From Chryseobacterium contaminans (GTDB lineage: Bacteria; Bacteroidota; Bacteroidia; Flavobacteriales; Weeksellaceae): a stretch of 44,384 bases of DNA. This document shows, in pieces, positions 33,252 through 42,059 of this stretch. A program made the translations under genes and the position numbers. Position 1 is the first letter of the stretch. The number at the start of each line of letters is the position of its first letter. The stretch lies in contig NZ_MAYF01000146.1 in NCBI RefSeq assembly GCF_001684955.1, forward strand, positions 1 through 44,384. Direction: 5' to 3'. Under the pieces are notes generated by a model. That model was not told the DNA's origin and ran no database searches. It saw only the letters and a program-made list of their open reading frames with translations.

Positions 33252-34469
33252 TTATTGTGCTTTTACTTGCTCTATCTTGATGTATATTTTAGAAAGGTTA
33301 GGCTGGGCACTGCCTGAAGTAGGTGCTCCTGCCATAATGGTTGCGGTATAAGCCGTTTTTGAAGAAGGATTACTGTCTATCCAGGTATATCTTCTGTGTT
33401 CAGGCCCGCCACTGGCTCCATCTATAATCCCTACGTTCCCCCAGTAAGCGTTTCCTACAGCTCCTGTGCCTTGAGGATACCATGTTGCTGAAGCATCTCC
33501 CATACCGCCCCATACTCCTGAAGTAATATTGTTTGTTGTTACCGCTGCGCCAATATAACCGCCATATTCGGTATTATAATTCCAATACAGATTAACGGTA
33601 GAGCCTGTATTATTATATAATTGTACATTAGGAACTGCAGCAGTGGTGCCACTTGTGGTATCAAATATTACCCTGATGGAATACTTGCCATCTGGGGTAG
33701 TAAGAGGAAAAGTATAGGCTTGTTTTCCGTTAGAATCGGTTGTTAGGGTAGGATATCCCATCGCAGCGACAGGTGAAATATCTGCGCGGCTGGTATTTCC
33801 CACTGTAGCGGTACAGCTTTGTGCGGCTGTTAAGAAAGGAATTGCAGAGCTGTTCAGAGCAAGAGTCATATCATTAGCAGTGGTGGGAGTTCCGGTTACT
33901 GAAAATACCAATTCTCCATCACCAAACTCTAAAGTTCCGGGTCTAAGCTGGAAGGTTAATCCGTTCACTGTAAAAGGAGCTCCTGCATTATATGAGCCTC
34001 CGTTTCCCTGGTTATAGGTAACTCTCAGGTTTCCGTTGAAAGGAGTACCGGGAGTATAAGTAGAAGGATTTAAATAGGCTGTGGTACATTGTAATGCAGA
34101 AACCGCCGGAGAGACGGCATTGGTTGCTTGTGTAAGTCTCTGCCATACTGATCCGTCAAAATAGTAATAGCCTATAGCATTAACAAGGATACGCTGTCCC
34201 GTGGCATCTCCACCTGTAACATCCGTAATATAAATTAATGCTCCTCTCTGATCGCTGCCATACGTGGCAGTATTGGCTGTAAGCTCAGCTCTTGTAAGCC
34301 TCGGAGCCTGTAATCCGAATGTTTGTGTGTTATCCGTAATCACTCCTGAATCATCTCTTTTAGCAGATACATCCATTGTGGTTTTAGGTAAAGTTGTATT
34401 AAAGCCTACTTGGGCACAAGAGAATCCAGTAATAAAAATAGCACTGAATAGTGTAAATTTTGTTTTCAT
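33252..34469 (-). CDS. Large secreted surface protein, 405 aa
   Basis: The signal peptide ends at SCAQ (20), then VGFNTTLPKTTMDVSAKRDD, the 'VGxNTxxPxTxMDV' opening typical of Flavobacteriales fibre- or adhesin-like secreted proteins. Next comes LQAPRLTRAELTANTATYGS with GALIYITDVTGGD and GYYYFDGSVWQRL (about 50-115), a conserved N-terminal module of this group. The rest (120-405) is Gly/Thr/Asn-rich beta sequence with several Tyr and Trp and few charges, and ends KIYIKIEQVKAQ without a clear T9SS tail. Surface localisation and function are inference. It has no close operon partner and is divergent from the RCC1 gene at 35251. Confidence 0.7.
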   Translation of the reverse strand: MKTKFTLFSAIFITGFSCAQVGFNTTLPKTTMDVSAKRDDSGVITDNTQTFGLQAPRLTRAELTANTATYGSDQRGALIYITDVTGGDATGQRILVNAIGYYYFDGSVWQRLTQATNAVSPAVSALQCTTAYLNPSTYTPGTPFNGNLRVTYNQGNGGSYNAGAPFTVNGLTFQLRPGTLEFGDGELVFSVTGTPTTANDMTLALNSSAIPFLTAAQSCTATVGNTSRADISPVAAMGYPTLTTDSNGKQAYTFPLTTPDGKYSIRVIFDTTSGTTAAVPNVQLYNNTGSTVNLYWNYNTEYGGYIGAAVTTNNITSGVWGGMGDASATWYPQGTGAVGNAYWGNVGIIDGASGGPEHRRYTWIDSNPSSKTAYTATIMAGAPTSGSAQPNLSKIYIKIEQVKAQ

Positions 34470-35250
34470 GTTAAGGTGTTATTTTGGTAAGCCAAATATA
34501 ACTTTTTTTGAATGAAGAAATAAAAAAAACGCCTTTATAATTGGAAAAAATTAATTAATTCGTAATATTCTATTAAAGTTGAATGGTTTTTAATTCGCTT
34601 TTAATGTATTGAAAAACAATCGTTTGTATTTTACTTAAATTGTTTATGTCAAATTTTATCAAATTTTATTTTTCTTTAAAATAAGTTGATTTTTTTTAAA
34701 TATAGATGTTTACACTCATTATCTTATTTCAAATCTGTTCTAATATCCTGAATAGATAACTGTTTATATTATAATGAAATATAAATGATTATAAGTGAAT
34801 ATAATAAATTGTTCCAAGTCTAAAATACATGAGTTGGATTTCTGTGATATAATCCTGGAGGTTGGCGACATTTGGTTTTTGTGACTAAGACGAGCGTATC
34901 TTCAACACTTTTATAGATGATTTGGTACGTTTGGGACAGATTAAACAAGAATTACAAAATTCATTTTGTTTTAATAGATTACTTTAAGTCTTTGATAGTT
35001 TGAGCAAAAAGCATATTTTTGCAGACAGTAAAAAAACTATTTTCATAATATAACCATTATTCATTCACAGTACTAAACTAATACCCATGAAATACTTATT
35101 AAATTTTATTAAATTAAAACAACTGCATTGAAATAATTCTTTCTTTTTCTGCAATAAAATTTTGCTTTTTTACTCTAAGAAAGCATCTACTTACAATTTT
35201 TAGCAGTTGCTATCAATTAAACATTTAAAACTTTTTAAAATAAATTCAAC
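34470..35250. other. 781-bp AT-rich gap between divergent surface-protein genes
   Basis: It contains one promoter match (34991-35021) and a short open stretch at 34889-34987 whose peptide includes DERIFNTFIDDLVRLGQIKQ. That stretch has no start codon and no support beyond composition; it could be a decayed gene end. Otherwise I see only AT-rich sequence. Confidence 0.5.
34991..35021 (+). promoter_or_regulatory. Candidate promoter of the large RCC1 gene
   Basis: TTTG at 34991-34994 and TATTTTTG at 35014-35021, 19 bp apart, fit the Bacteroidota consensus. If used, the transcript has an untranslated leader of more than 200 nt before the ATG at 35251. Confidence 0.5.
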
Positions 35251-38200
35251 ATGAGAAAAATTTACTTAATGTTGCTTATTTTCCTTTCTGTAACTGCCTT
35301 TGGGCAATACTCATCTGAGGTTTATAATACCTCAAATTCAGGAATAGGCAGCAATAATGTCAGGGACATTGAAATTGATAATAACGGCGTGTTATGGTTA
35401 TCAACAAACAATGGTGTTTCAACATTCAACGGAACTGCATTTACAAATTACAACACAAGCAATTCAGGGATTATGTCCAATGCTATCCTGGAAATAGAAA
35501 TCGATGGTTTACAAAGAAAATGGATGGCATCGCAAAACAACGGGATTATTGTATTGAACGGAACCACCTGGAGTAATTATACTGCCTCAAACTCAGGACT
35601 ACCCAATAATGCAATTAAGGGTATCGCAGTAGATGGTACCAATACTTTATGGGTGATCACATCAGGAGGACTTACTAAATTTAACGGTACTACTTGGACT
35701 ACCTATTCTTCACTTCCAAACATAAATTCTTTAAAGGTTGATAGCAACAACGGAGTCTGGGTTACAAATAACAATACATTGTATAAATTCAATGGAACTG
35801 ACTTTACATTTATTGGGCAGAATGTGAAAAAACTATTAAATTGCTCAGGTACGAAAGTATATGCTGAAGGTATTGATGGTTTGTTGACGTATACAAATTC
35901 TGGAACTTTACTTGGTAATTACACTCAAAGTAATTCTTGTCTCGGAGGAAGCACTTTAAATGCTCTTGATGTTGACAACGATGGTAGAGAGTGGATTGCA
36001 CTGGGAGGAAGTGGATTGCAGAATTTTAGCGATTGTATAATTTATACTGCTGCAAACTCAAACCTTCCAAGTAATATTTTAACTACACTTAAAACCCAAA
36101 ATAAAAGTACTGTTTGGATAGGTTATTCTCAAAATGGATTAGTAAAAGCAACGCCACAAAACATGGGAGGTTGCTGGGACGTTATCAGTACCGGATCTTC
36201 TTATTCTGTAGGAATAAAAACAGACGGAACTTTATGGGCTTGGGGAAATGATAACAACAGCCAGTTAGGAGATGGGGGAGTAATTGCAAGAAATGCTGCA
36301 GTTCAAATAGGTACAGAAAGCAATTGGAAGACCGTGAGCGCGGGAAGTAGTCATGTATTGGCTATTAAAAACAATGGAACCCTTTGGGCTTGGGGAAGTA
36401 ACTCAAGTAGTAAATTAGGAGATTATACTAACGCCAACAGGATTGTTCCGATACAAATCGGTACGGCTACTACCTGGAAAGACGTGAGTGCAGGATCCGA
36501 TCACTCATTAGCACTTAGAACAGATGGTACTCTTTGGACTTGGGGAAATAATGATTATGGACAGCTGGGAGATGGGTCATATATTCTAAGAGCTATTCCC
36601 TTTAAAGTAGGAACAGCAACAAATTGGGTAAAAATTGCTGCTGGTAGCGAGCACTCTGTAGGTATAAAAGCTGATGGAACTCTTTGGACGTGGGGCGGCA
36701 ATACATCTGGGCAGTTGGGTAATGGAACAAATGTCAAAACGATATATGATGTTTCGCCAAAGCAGGTGGGAACAGATACAAACTGGCTTAAAATTTCTGC
36801 AGGATCTTACTACACACTAGCTGTAAAATCTAATGGTACTCTATGGGGTTGGGGATCGAATCAATCAGGGCAATTAGGAAATGGAACTTTGAGTAATAGT
36901 AATTCACCAGTACAAATTGGAACAGCTACAAATTGGAATATCGTTAGTGCGGGATCAAGTCACGCATTAGGAATTAAAACAAACGGAACTCTTTGGTCAT
37001 GGGGATACAATAATTATGGACAGCTCGGTAACGGTACAAGCGGCAATACGGTAAATATTCCTACTCAAGTAGGTACTTCTACAAACAGTTTATTGGTGTC
37101 CGCTGGAAGTTATCACAGTCTTGAAGTAAATTTTGAAGGTTCTTTAAGAACTTCAGGGCTGAACAGTAGTGGCCAATTAGGAGACAATACACTTGTTCAA
37201 AAAAATACTTTCACTGCTATTGTTTGTCCGTCAAGTTGTAATGTTCCAACTCAACTTTCTGTTGCAAATATCACTTCTACAACTGCAACCATTAATTGGG
37301 CAGGGACTACAACGGCACCTGCTAACGGTTATATGTATGCTTACAGTACAAATCAGATTGTTGGAGGTATAAATGGTACTACTTTATCAAATACGGTTAA
37401 TTTAACAAACTTAGCACCGAATACTACTTACTACTATTGGGTGGCATCTCATTGTGGTTCCAGCCAAAGCCGTTGGGTTTATGGAGGAACATTTACTACA
37501 CTTGCCGATTCCGGTTGCTGGAGTATCGTTGCTGGCGGTTCTACCTATGCAATAGCTATGAAGTCGGATGGTACAACATGGTCTTGGGGTAAAAATGAAT
37601 TTGGGCAATTGGGAGACGGAACTACAGTAAATAGAACAGCTCCAGTGCAAGTTGGAATTTCAAACATCTGGAAAATGTCTGCCGGAGATCAACATGTTGC
37701 AGCGATTAAAACAGATGGAACACTTTGGGTCTGGGGACGTAACAATTTTGGACAACTTGGAACTGGTAATACTGTTGACACGACAATCCCGGTAAAAATA
37801 GGAATGGCTACAGACTGGGTAAGTGTTGCCGTAGGCTCATATTTTACTATAGCTGTAAAGGCCAATGGAACATTATGGGCTTGGGGTCATAATACCTATG
37901 GCCAGTTTGGAAATGGAACTACTTATGATAAGAATGTTCCTACACAGATTGGAACCCTAACAAATTGGAAAACTGTCACCGCAGGAGATAATCATGTTTT
38001 AGCTTTAAAAACAGATGGAACGATTTGGGCTTGGGGTGAAAATTACAGTGGGCAGTTAGGAATTGGTTCTACGACGAATAGAACTACTCCTGTACAGATA
38101 CTCACAGGGACAACTTGGAAAAGTATTGCTGCCAAAGGTAGCCATTCATTGGCAATAAAAACAGATGGAACCCTTTATGGATGGGGAAGCAATATTCATT

Positions 38201-38859
38201 CACAATTAGGAACAGAGGGAACTTCAGGTTCATCATTGGGAACAGGATTAGGTTCAAGTGCCAGCCCTTATCCGGTGGGGACAGCCACAGACTGGAAACT
38301 TGTTGAAACAGCAAGTTTTTCATCAGCAGCCATTAAAAATGATGGTACATTGTGGACTTGGGGAGCAAACGGAGATGGAACGTTAGGAGATGGAACGTTA
38401 ATACGTAGAAGAAATCCTGTGCAGATAGGAACATCTACTGATAGGCAGAGCGTATCGCTAAGCGATTATAATACATATACTATATCAAATGATGGAATTT
38501 TATCTGTAACAGGGTGGAATTTGGAAGGGCAATTAGGTAACGGTACTACCGATGCTGGAAGAACAATCTTACTTCCAATCTCTTGTGTCACTGGAAGTTT
38601 ACAATCTCAGGAAATATCACCAGTCTCAAGTAATCTGAAGGTATACCCAAATCCTGTACAAGATTACTTGACTGTTTCATCAGATAAAAAAATTATCTCC
38701 GTAACGGTTTTTACTATTTCAGGTCAGCTTATATTAACTCAGGAAATTAATGATTTTAAAGGGATTTTGAATTTTTCTGACTTACAATCAGGAGTTTACA
38801 TGATTAAAGTGGTTGAGGCTGGCAATATAGTAAAATCAGTTAAATTTATTAAGAAATAG
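35251..38859 (+). CDS. Giant secreted propeller protein: reg_prop-like, RCC1, Fn3, RCC1, T9SS tail
   Basis: The 1202-residue protein starts with a signal peptide (MRKIYLMLLIFLSVTAFGQ). Residues about 20-305 contain repeats like NNGVLWLSTNNGVSTFNGT and NTLWVITSGGLTKFNGTTWT, similar to the sensor-propeller (reg_prop) repeats of hybrid two-component systems, here without any kinase. Then an RCC1 array (about 310-650), a fibronectin-III-like linker (about 655-745), a second RCC1 array (about 750-1110), and a T9SS type A sorting domain from KVYPNPVQDYLTV to the end, SVKFIKK. It is a complete paralogue of the left-edge gene. It should be exported across the outer membrane by T9SS. Function unknown; adhesion or glycan binding are possible. 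Confidence 0.88.
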   Translation: MRKIYLMLLIFLSVTAFGQYSSEVYNTSNSGIGSNNVRDIEIDNNGVLWLSTNNGVSTFNGTAFTNYNTSNSGIMSNAILEIEIDGLQRKWMASQNNGIIVLNGTTWSNYTASNSGLPNNAIKGIAVDGTNTLWVITSGGLTKFNGTTWTTYSSLPNINSLKVDSNNGVWVTNNNTLYKFNGTDFTFIGQNVKKLLNCSGTKVYAEGIDGLLTYTNSGTLLGNYTQSNSCLGGSTLNALDVDNDGREWIALGGSGLQNFSDCIIYTAANSNLPSNILTTLKTQNKSTVWIGYSQNGLVKATPQNMGGCWDVISTGSSYSVGIKTDGTLWAWGNDNNSQLGDGGVIARNAAVQIGTESNWKTVSAGSSHVLAIKNNGTLWAWGSNSSSKLGDYTNANRIVPIQIGTATTWKDVSAGSDHSLALRTDGTLWTWGNNDYGQLGDGSYILRAIPFKVGTATNWVKIAAGSEHSVGIKADGTLWTWGGNTSGQLGNGTNVKTIYDVSPKQVGTDTNWLKISAGSYYTLAVKSNGTLWGWGSNQSGQLGNGTLSNSNSPVQIGTATNWNIVSAGSSHALGIKTNGTLWSWGYNNYGQLGNGTSGNTVNIPTQVGTSTNSLLVSAGSYHSLEVNFEGSLRTSGLNSSGQLGDNTLVQKNTFTAIVCPSSCNVPTQLSVANITSTTATINWAGTTTAPANGYMYAYSTNQIVGGINGTTLSNTVNLTNLAPNTTYYYWVASHCGSSQSRWVYGGTFTTLADSGCWSIVAGGSTYAIAMKSDGTTWSWGKNEFGQLGDGTTVNRTAPVQVGISNIWKMSAGDQHVAAIKTDGTLWVWGRNNFGQLGTGNTVDTTIPVKIGMATDWVSVAVGSYFTIAVKANGTLWAWGHNTYGQFGNGTTYDKNVPTQIGTLTNWKTVTAGDNHVLALKTDGTIWAWGENYSGQLGIGSTTNRTTPVQILTGTTWKSIAAKGSHSLAIKTDGTLYGWGSNIHSQLGTEGTSGSSLGTGLGSSASPYPVGTATDWKLVETASFSSAAIKNDGTLWTWGANGDGTLGDGTLIRRRNPVQIGTSTDRQSVSLSDYNTYTISNDGILSVTGWNLEGQLGNGTTDAGRTILLPISCVTGSLQSQEISPVSSNLKVYPNPVQDYLTVSSDKKIISVTVFTISGQLILTQEINDFKGILNFSDLQSGVYMIKVVEAGNIVKSVKFIKK

Positions 38860-38910
38860 ATAATACAAATAATTTCTACTAAAGTAGATTGACTAAAATT
38901 GAATAAAATT

Positions 38911-38945
38911 CAGCGTGCACATTTATATGTGTACGCTGTTTTTAT
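38911..38945 (+). terminator. Terminator after the giant RCC1 gene
   Basis: CAGCGTGCACAT/ATGTGTACGCTG, a 12-bp stem with one mismatched or wobble pair, a TTAT loop, and a T5 tail. Confidence 0.85.
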
Positions 38946-39136
38946 TTAAATTATAAAGTTATATCTAGTACATATTACATTGAAGAATTTCTAAGTGTAA
39001 CAAGCAATTGCTCTTTCATACTGTTTATTTCAAACAGATTAAGTATTTTACGTTTAGAAATGTCGAACACAAAAAATTAGATTGTAAAAATTTGATAGGT
39101 AGATATTTGATAGGTAGATATTTGTAGATAAAAAGA

Positions 39137-39161
39137 GAGACAACTATCAAATAGTTGTCTC
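39137..39161 (-). terminator. Hairpin, terminator-like on the minus strand
   Basis: GAGACAACTAT/ATAGTTGTCTC, a perfect 11-bp stem with a CAA loop. On the minus strand TCTCTTTTTATC follows. It ends an open minus-strand stretch with no start codon (to about 39280), so it probably served a gene now lost. Confidence 0.55.
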
Positions 39162-39529
39162 CTTAAGTGACGCTGGTGGGAACATCGAACCAATTTTTTG
39201 CAGATTTGGAAAATATTTTGGGTGTATGTGTTTGATATTTATGTTGTTATTGGTGATTTGTTTTTGTTTGAATACTTTTCATGTACATCACATTATTTTA
39301 GGGATATTGATAACAGAATATTTTTAAAAATCAAAACATTTAGATGTTTTTAGCTGTTTATATAAGAGCTTTGCTTCCTCGATGGTAAAATAGATTAGCT
39401 GATCGTATTACCAACTTTCTTCTTTTTAGATACCACGGATGTCTTTGCTGGCCTAGACTTTGCTGTCGATATTGAACCAATTTTTTACTAAGAATTTTCA
39501 TTGCGAAACCATATCAAAAAAATAAAAAT
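39162..39529. other. Gene-remnant region upstream of the Crp/Fnr gene
   Basis: Two minus-strand open stretches without start codons are seen: one ending in the hairpin at 39147 (peptide includes KIGSMFPPASLKETTI), and one at 39395-39484 (KIGSISTAKSRPAKTSVV, then a Lys-rich end). Both begin over the shared DNA word GAACCAATTTTTT. They may be ends of mobile or duplicated genes. No intact gene is seen. Confidence 0.35.
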
Positions 39530-40126
39530 ATGATCATCGATGAGAATCTTTTGCTCGAAAATGGAGCTGTTTATGAAGACTATCCCGCAAAGGAAGTAAT
39601 CTACCAAATGGGTGATACTCCACATTTTTATTTCCAGATTGCGCGTGGTACAGTGGAACTGAACAATTATCATGAAGATGGTAAGGAATTTACCCTGAAT
39701 ATTCTTTCTGAAGGACAAAGTATAGGAGAATCTCTGTTGTTTGGGAATAATAAGTATCCTATGAATGCCATAGCTAAGACAGACTGCAAGATACTGAAAA
39801 TGTCGAAAACCAATTTTCTTTCGATGATCTCGGAAAACCGGGAGGTCATGTTCCGTCTCTTTAATTGCCTTTCTGACAGGCTTTTCTATAAATATGTGAT
39901 GCTGTTCAACAATTCAGCAACTGAACCTGTGTCCAAAATCAAGTCATTAATGGATTATTATAAGGAGAGTTCATTATGTAAGGCTCCTTATTCCTACCAG
40001 ATTCCGTTAACAAGGCAGCAGATTGCCAACCTTACCGGTCTCAGAGTCGAAACTGTTATCCGTACCGTAAAGAAGATGGAAAAAGAAAAAGTACTGAAAC
40101 TTGAGAGAAGGCAGATTCTTTATTAA
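39530..40126 (+). CDS. Crp/Fnr family transcriptional regulator
   Basis: A 198-residue protein: cyclic-nucleotide-binding-like jelly roll (about 10-115, with YQMGDTPHFYFQIARGTVEL and LSEGQSIGESLLFGNNKYP), dimerisation helix, and a C-terminal HTH_Crp domain, LTRQQIANLTGLRVETVIRT (160-179). The recognition helix keeps the CRP pair Glu174 and Arg178 (ETVIR, compare ETVGR in E. coli CRP), which read the G and C of TGA/TCA half-sites. Palindromes of exactly TGA-N6-TCA geometry lie upstream of nearby genes (40537, 41296, 41407, 43587), so it is the likely local regulator. The effector is unknown; no Cys cluster for an iron-sulfur site is seen. Confidence 0.92.
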   Translation: MIIDENLLLENGAVYEDYPAKEVIYQMGDTPHFYFQIARGTVELNNYHEDGKEFTLNILSEGQSIGESLLFGNNKYPMNAIAKTDCKILKMSKTNFLSMISENREVMFRLFNCLSDRLFYKYVMLFNNSATEPVSKIKSLMDYYKESSLCKAPYSYQIPLTRQQIANLTGLRVETVIRTVKKMEKEKVLKLERRQILY

Positions 40127-40184
40127 GCATTATTAAGCATTGTAAAGATAAAGACGAAATCACTTCATACATCTATAAGAAGAG

Positions 40185-40196
40185 TGATCGCAATTA
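40185..40196. promoter_or_regulatory. Weak Crp-like site upstream of the small membrane gene
   Basis: TGATCGCAATTA resembles the local TGANTNCARTCA motif with a TTA second half-site. It ends 24 bp before the ATG at 40221. It is the weakest of the series. Confidence 0.35.
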
Positions 40197-40220
40197 TTTA
40201 ACCCTTGTAATATTTTTATT

Positions 40221-40406
40221 ATGAACATAAAACGAATATTTGGTACGGTTTTGACCATTTTGGGCATCGCAGGTTTAATCTATGTCGGGAATGGCCTTAT
40301 TAATAAAGGGGTCGCCAATATGACCCTTATTGTGGTAGGAATTATCGGTTTATTATTCTTTTTTTCAGGCATAAGCTTAGTAAAGAACACCAAAGACGAA
40401 AGCTGA
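40221..40406 (+). CDS. Small two-helix membrane protein, 61 aa
   Basis: Two hydrophobic helices (FGTVLTILGIAGLIYVGNGL and TLIVVGIIGLLFFFSGISLV) joined by a short Asn/Lys loop, with a basic N-terminus and a polar KNTKDES tail, so both ends should be cytoplasmic. Proteins of this size and form recur in Flavobacteria near stress genes, but have no assigned function. It sits 94 bp after the Crp/Fnr gene with a weak Crp-like site just upstream and a hairpin downstream. Confidence 0.7.
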   Translation: MNIKRIFGTVLTILGIAGLIYVGNGLINKGVANMTLIVVGIIGLLFFFSGISLVKNTKDES

Positions 40407-40434
40407 AACTTGCCTTACACATGAGCAATAAATA

Positions 40435-40468
40435 AGATAAGCTTTCCCATGAATGAGAAAGCTTATCT
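40435..40468. terminator. Hairpin after the small membrane gene
   Basis: AGATAAGCTTTC/GAAAGCTTATCT, a perfect 12-bp stem with a 10-nt loop. No T run follows on the plus strand, so termination is likely but not certain. Confidence 0.55.
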
Positions 40469-40532
40469 GGATGCAAGTATGATGTTTTCAATTAGCTAGA
40501 TGTCGAATTTATGATTTATACATGGATGTGAA

Positions 40533-40550
40533 TTATGATTTCAGTCATAA
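40533..40550. promoter_or_regulatory. Crp-like palindrome upstream of the AlkB-like gene
   Basis: TTATGATTTCAGTCATAA, perfect 6-bp arms that extend to 8 bp (AATTATGA/TCATAATT), with 6-bp spacer. It ends 31 bp before the ATG at 40582 and is the best copy of the motif. Confidence 0.7.
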
Positions 40551-40581
40551 TTGATAGAAAGTACTACCATTAAAAACCAAT

Positions 40582-41181
40582 ATGGATCAGCTCAGTTTAT
40601 TTCCAAATGAAGGATATGATTTTCCTGAAGAATTAGTGGAATTTCATGAAGAATATTTATCCCGTGGTGAAGCAGATCACCTTTTGAATTTGCTGATGGA
40701 GAAAACACCATGGCAGCAGACCAGTCAGGTGATGTATGATAAAACTGTTCTCACACCGAGATTAACGGCTTGGTATGGGGATCATAAAGCATATAAACTT
40801 GGGAATAAGACTATAGATGCAAACCCATGGTCTCCTGAACTGTCAGAACTGAGAAACCGTATAGAAAAACAGTTCGGATATCGCTTTAATTCAGTTCTTC
40901 TTAATCTATATAGAGATCATAATGATTCTGTCGCCTGGCACCGTGATCGGGAAAGCGAATTAGGAAACAGGCCAGTGATTGCTTCTTTAAGCCTTGGGCA
41001 GTTAAGGAATTTTGATTTCCGGAATGTACTTAATCATTCAAAAAAATACTCCATCTCTCTTAGTCATGGATCATTACTTTTCATGAAAGGTAAATTACAG
41101 GAGGAATGGGAGCATAGAATTGCTAAATCAACACATACTATGAAGCCAAGGATAAATCTCACCTTCAGATTAATTGTTTAA
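40582..41181 (+). CDS. alkB: AlkB-like 2-oxoglutarate/Fe(II) dioxygenase (alkylated nucleic acid repair)
   Basis: A 199-residue protein with all AlkB landmarks: the iron ligands His120 and Asp122 (WHRDRE), His178 (EHRIAK), the 2-oxoglutarate-binding Arg in PRINLTFR (189-196), and the fold segments LLNLYRDHNDSVAWH and IASLSLGQLRNFDFR. It should oxidatively demethylate damaged bases such as 1-methyladenine and 3-methylcytosine in DNA or RNA, using O2 and 2-oxoglutarate. It belongs to the shorter AlkB homologues (ALKBH2/3-like). The gene has its own Crp-like palindrome upstream and a terminator downstream, suggesting a single-gene stress-responsive unit. The symbol reflects the family, not proven orthology. 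Confidence 0.92.
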   Translation: MDQLSLFPNEGYDFPEELVEFHEEYLSRGEADHLLNLLMEKTPWQQTSQVMYDKTVLTPRLTAWYGDHKAYKLGNKTIDANPWSPELSELRNRIEKQFGYRFNSVLLNLYRDHNDSVAWHRDRESELGNRPVIASLSLGQLRNFDFRNVLNHSKKYSISLSHGSLLFMKGKLQEEWEHRIAKSTHTMKPRINLTFRLIV

Positions 41182-41205
41182 TAGAATATTGGTCTGCTGA
41201 ACATA

Positions 41206-41231
41206 AATAAACCTCCATCTGGAGGTTTATT
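41206..41231 (+). terminator. Terminator after the AlkB-like gene
   Basis: AATAAACCTCC/GGAGGTTTATT, a perfect 11-bp stem with a 4-nt loop. Confidence 0.75.
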
Positions 41232-41293
41232 AAGTAGATAAACAAATGAAATAAGATTCGTAGGTAAAGATATGCTGATATCTCTTGATTTTC

Positions 41294-41310
41294 TATGAGT
41301 GCAATCATAA
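41294..41310. promoter_or_regulatory. Crp-like palindrome, distal, upstream of the iron permease-like gene
   Basis: TATGAGTGCAATCATA: 5-bp arms TATGA/TCATA with 6-bp spacer, about 190 bp upstream of the ATG at 41498. Confidence 0.55.
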
Positions 41311-41406
41311 TGGAGAATAATTACAACTATAAAATTCTGTGTACTCTTCTCTTATATATCGAATGAATTTTAACTAGGAAAGAAGCGGTTCTTTCATTGA
41401 CAGACT

Positions 41407-41418
41407 TGATTTCAATCA
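41407..41418. promoter_or_regulatory. Crp-like palindrome, proximal, upstream of the iron permease-like gene
   Basis: TGATTTCAATCA: TGA/TCA arms with 6-bp spacer and the same TTTCAR spacer as the AlkB site. It ends 79 bp before the ATG at 41498. Confidence 0.55.
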
Positions 41419-41497
41419 TAAAATTAACAGCGTATTATGGGTAAATTGGGTAGTGAAACAGTTATTAACTGATTAGAAGCAGATAAACCATTATACT

Positions 41498-41920
41498 ATG
41501 AACAAGAATTTTTTTGAACGTTTTTCAGACCGTGTTGTCTGTTTTACAGGAAGCCCATCGGCTTTTCTTATTGCCTGTGCATTTGTAATCATTTGGGCAG
41601 TTACAGGTCCGCTTTTCAATTTTTCCGAAACGTGGCAGCTTGTCATCAATACCGGAACAACCATTGTAACTTTCCTCATGGTATTTTTGATACAGAAAGC
41701 TCAGAACAAGGATTCTAAGGCTATTCAGATTAAACTCAATGAGCTTATTTCTTCCCATGAAAAAGCCAATGACCGTTTGGTTGACATCGAAGATCTTACT
41801 GAGGCGGAGCTGGATAAATTGCACAAATCGTATGAGAAATCCGAGTATTTCCTTAAAAAACAACAAAATGGGCATCATTCGAATGAAATTCAGGAGAATA
41901 AATCAAATGCAATGCATTGA
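41498..41920 (+). CDS. Low-affinity iron permease family protein
   Basis: A 140-residue membrane protein with two close hydrophobic helices (FLIACAFVIIWAVTGPLF and LVINTGTTIVTFLMVFLI), followed by QKAQNKDSKAIQIKLNEL, the highly conserved stretch of the low-affinity iron permease (Fet4-like, PF04120) family, then a charged C-terminal helix. Bacterial members are short and their transport role is not well shown. It has two Crp-like palindromes upstream, which links it to the local regulator. It overlaps a possible 50-aa frame at its end. Confidence 0.88.
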   Translation: MNKNFFERFSDRVVCFTGSPSAFLIACAFVIIWAVTGPLFNFSETWQLVINTGTTIVTFLMVFLIQKAQNKDSKAIQIKLNELISSHEKANDRLVDIEDLTEAELDKLHKSYEKSEYFLKKQQNGHHSNEIQENKSNAMH

Positions 41921-42059
41921 TAAGGTAGCAAATAATAAAATTATTATTTATGAAGTGATGGCTTCTGAAATAGAAACGAAGTATTGGAAAGCTGATAAAC
42001 AGAAGCTGGAGAAACTATTTATCAAAAGAGCAATATACCAGCCTCACTTTGAAAACTGA
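41907..42059 (+). CDS. Possible small protein, 50 aa
   Basis: An ATG at 41907 overlaps the end of the permease-like gene by 14 bases and opens MQCIDKVANNKIIIYEVMAS, ending KRAIYQPHFEN at 42059. The peptide looks like a small helical soluble protein and could be translated by coupling. Against it, the frame is short, I know no homologue, and its end overlaps the antisense end of the membrane gene at 42044. Confidence 0.3.
   Translation: MQCIDKVANNKIIIYEVMASEIETKYWKADKQKLEKLFIKRAIYQPHFEN

Noticed and set aside
39165..39195. tRNA-like 3' end (TGGTGGGAACATCGAACC)
   Set aside because: It resembles the complement of a tRNA T arm, but no cloverleaf or acceptor partner can be formed with flanking DNA.
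41739..42059. 106-aa frame through the iron permease-like gene
   Set aside because: The first half is out of frame with a conserved protein. Only the last 50 codons from 41907 deserve consideration and are listed separately at low confidence.
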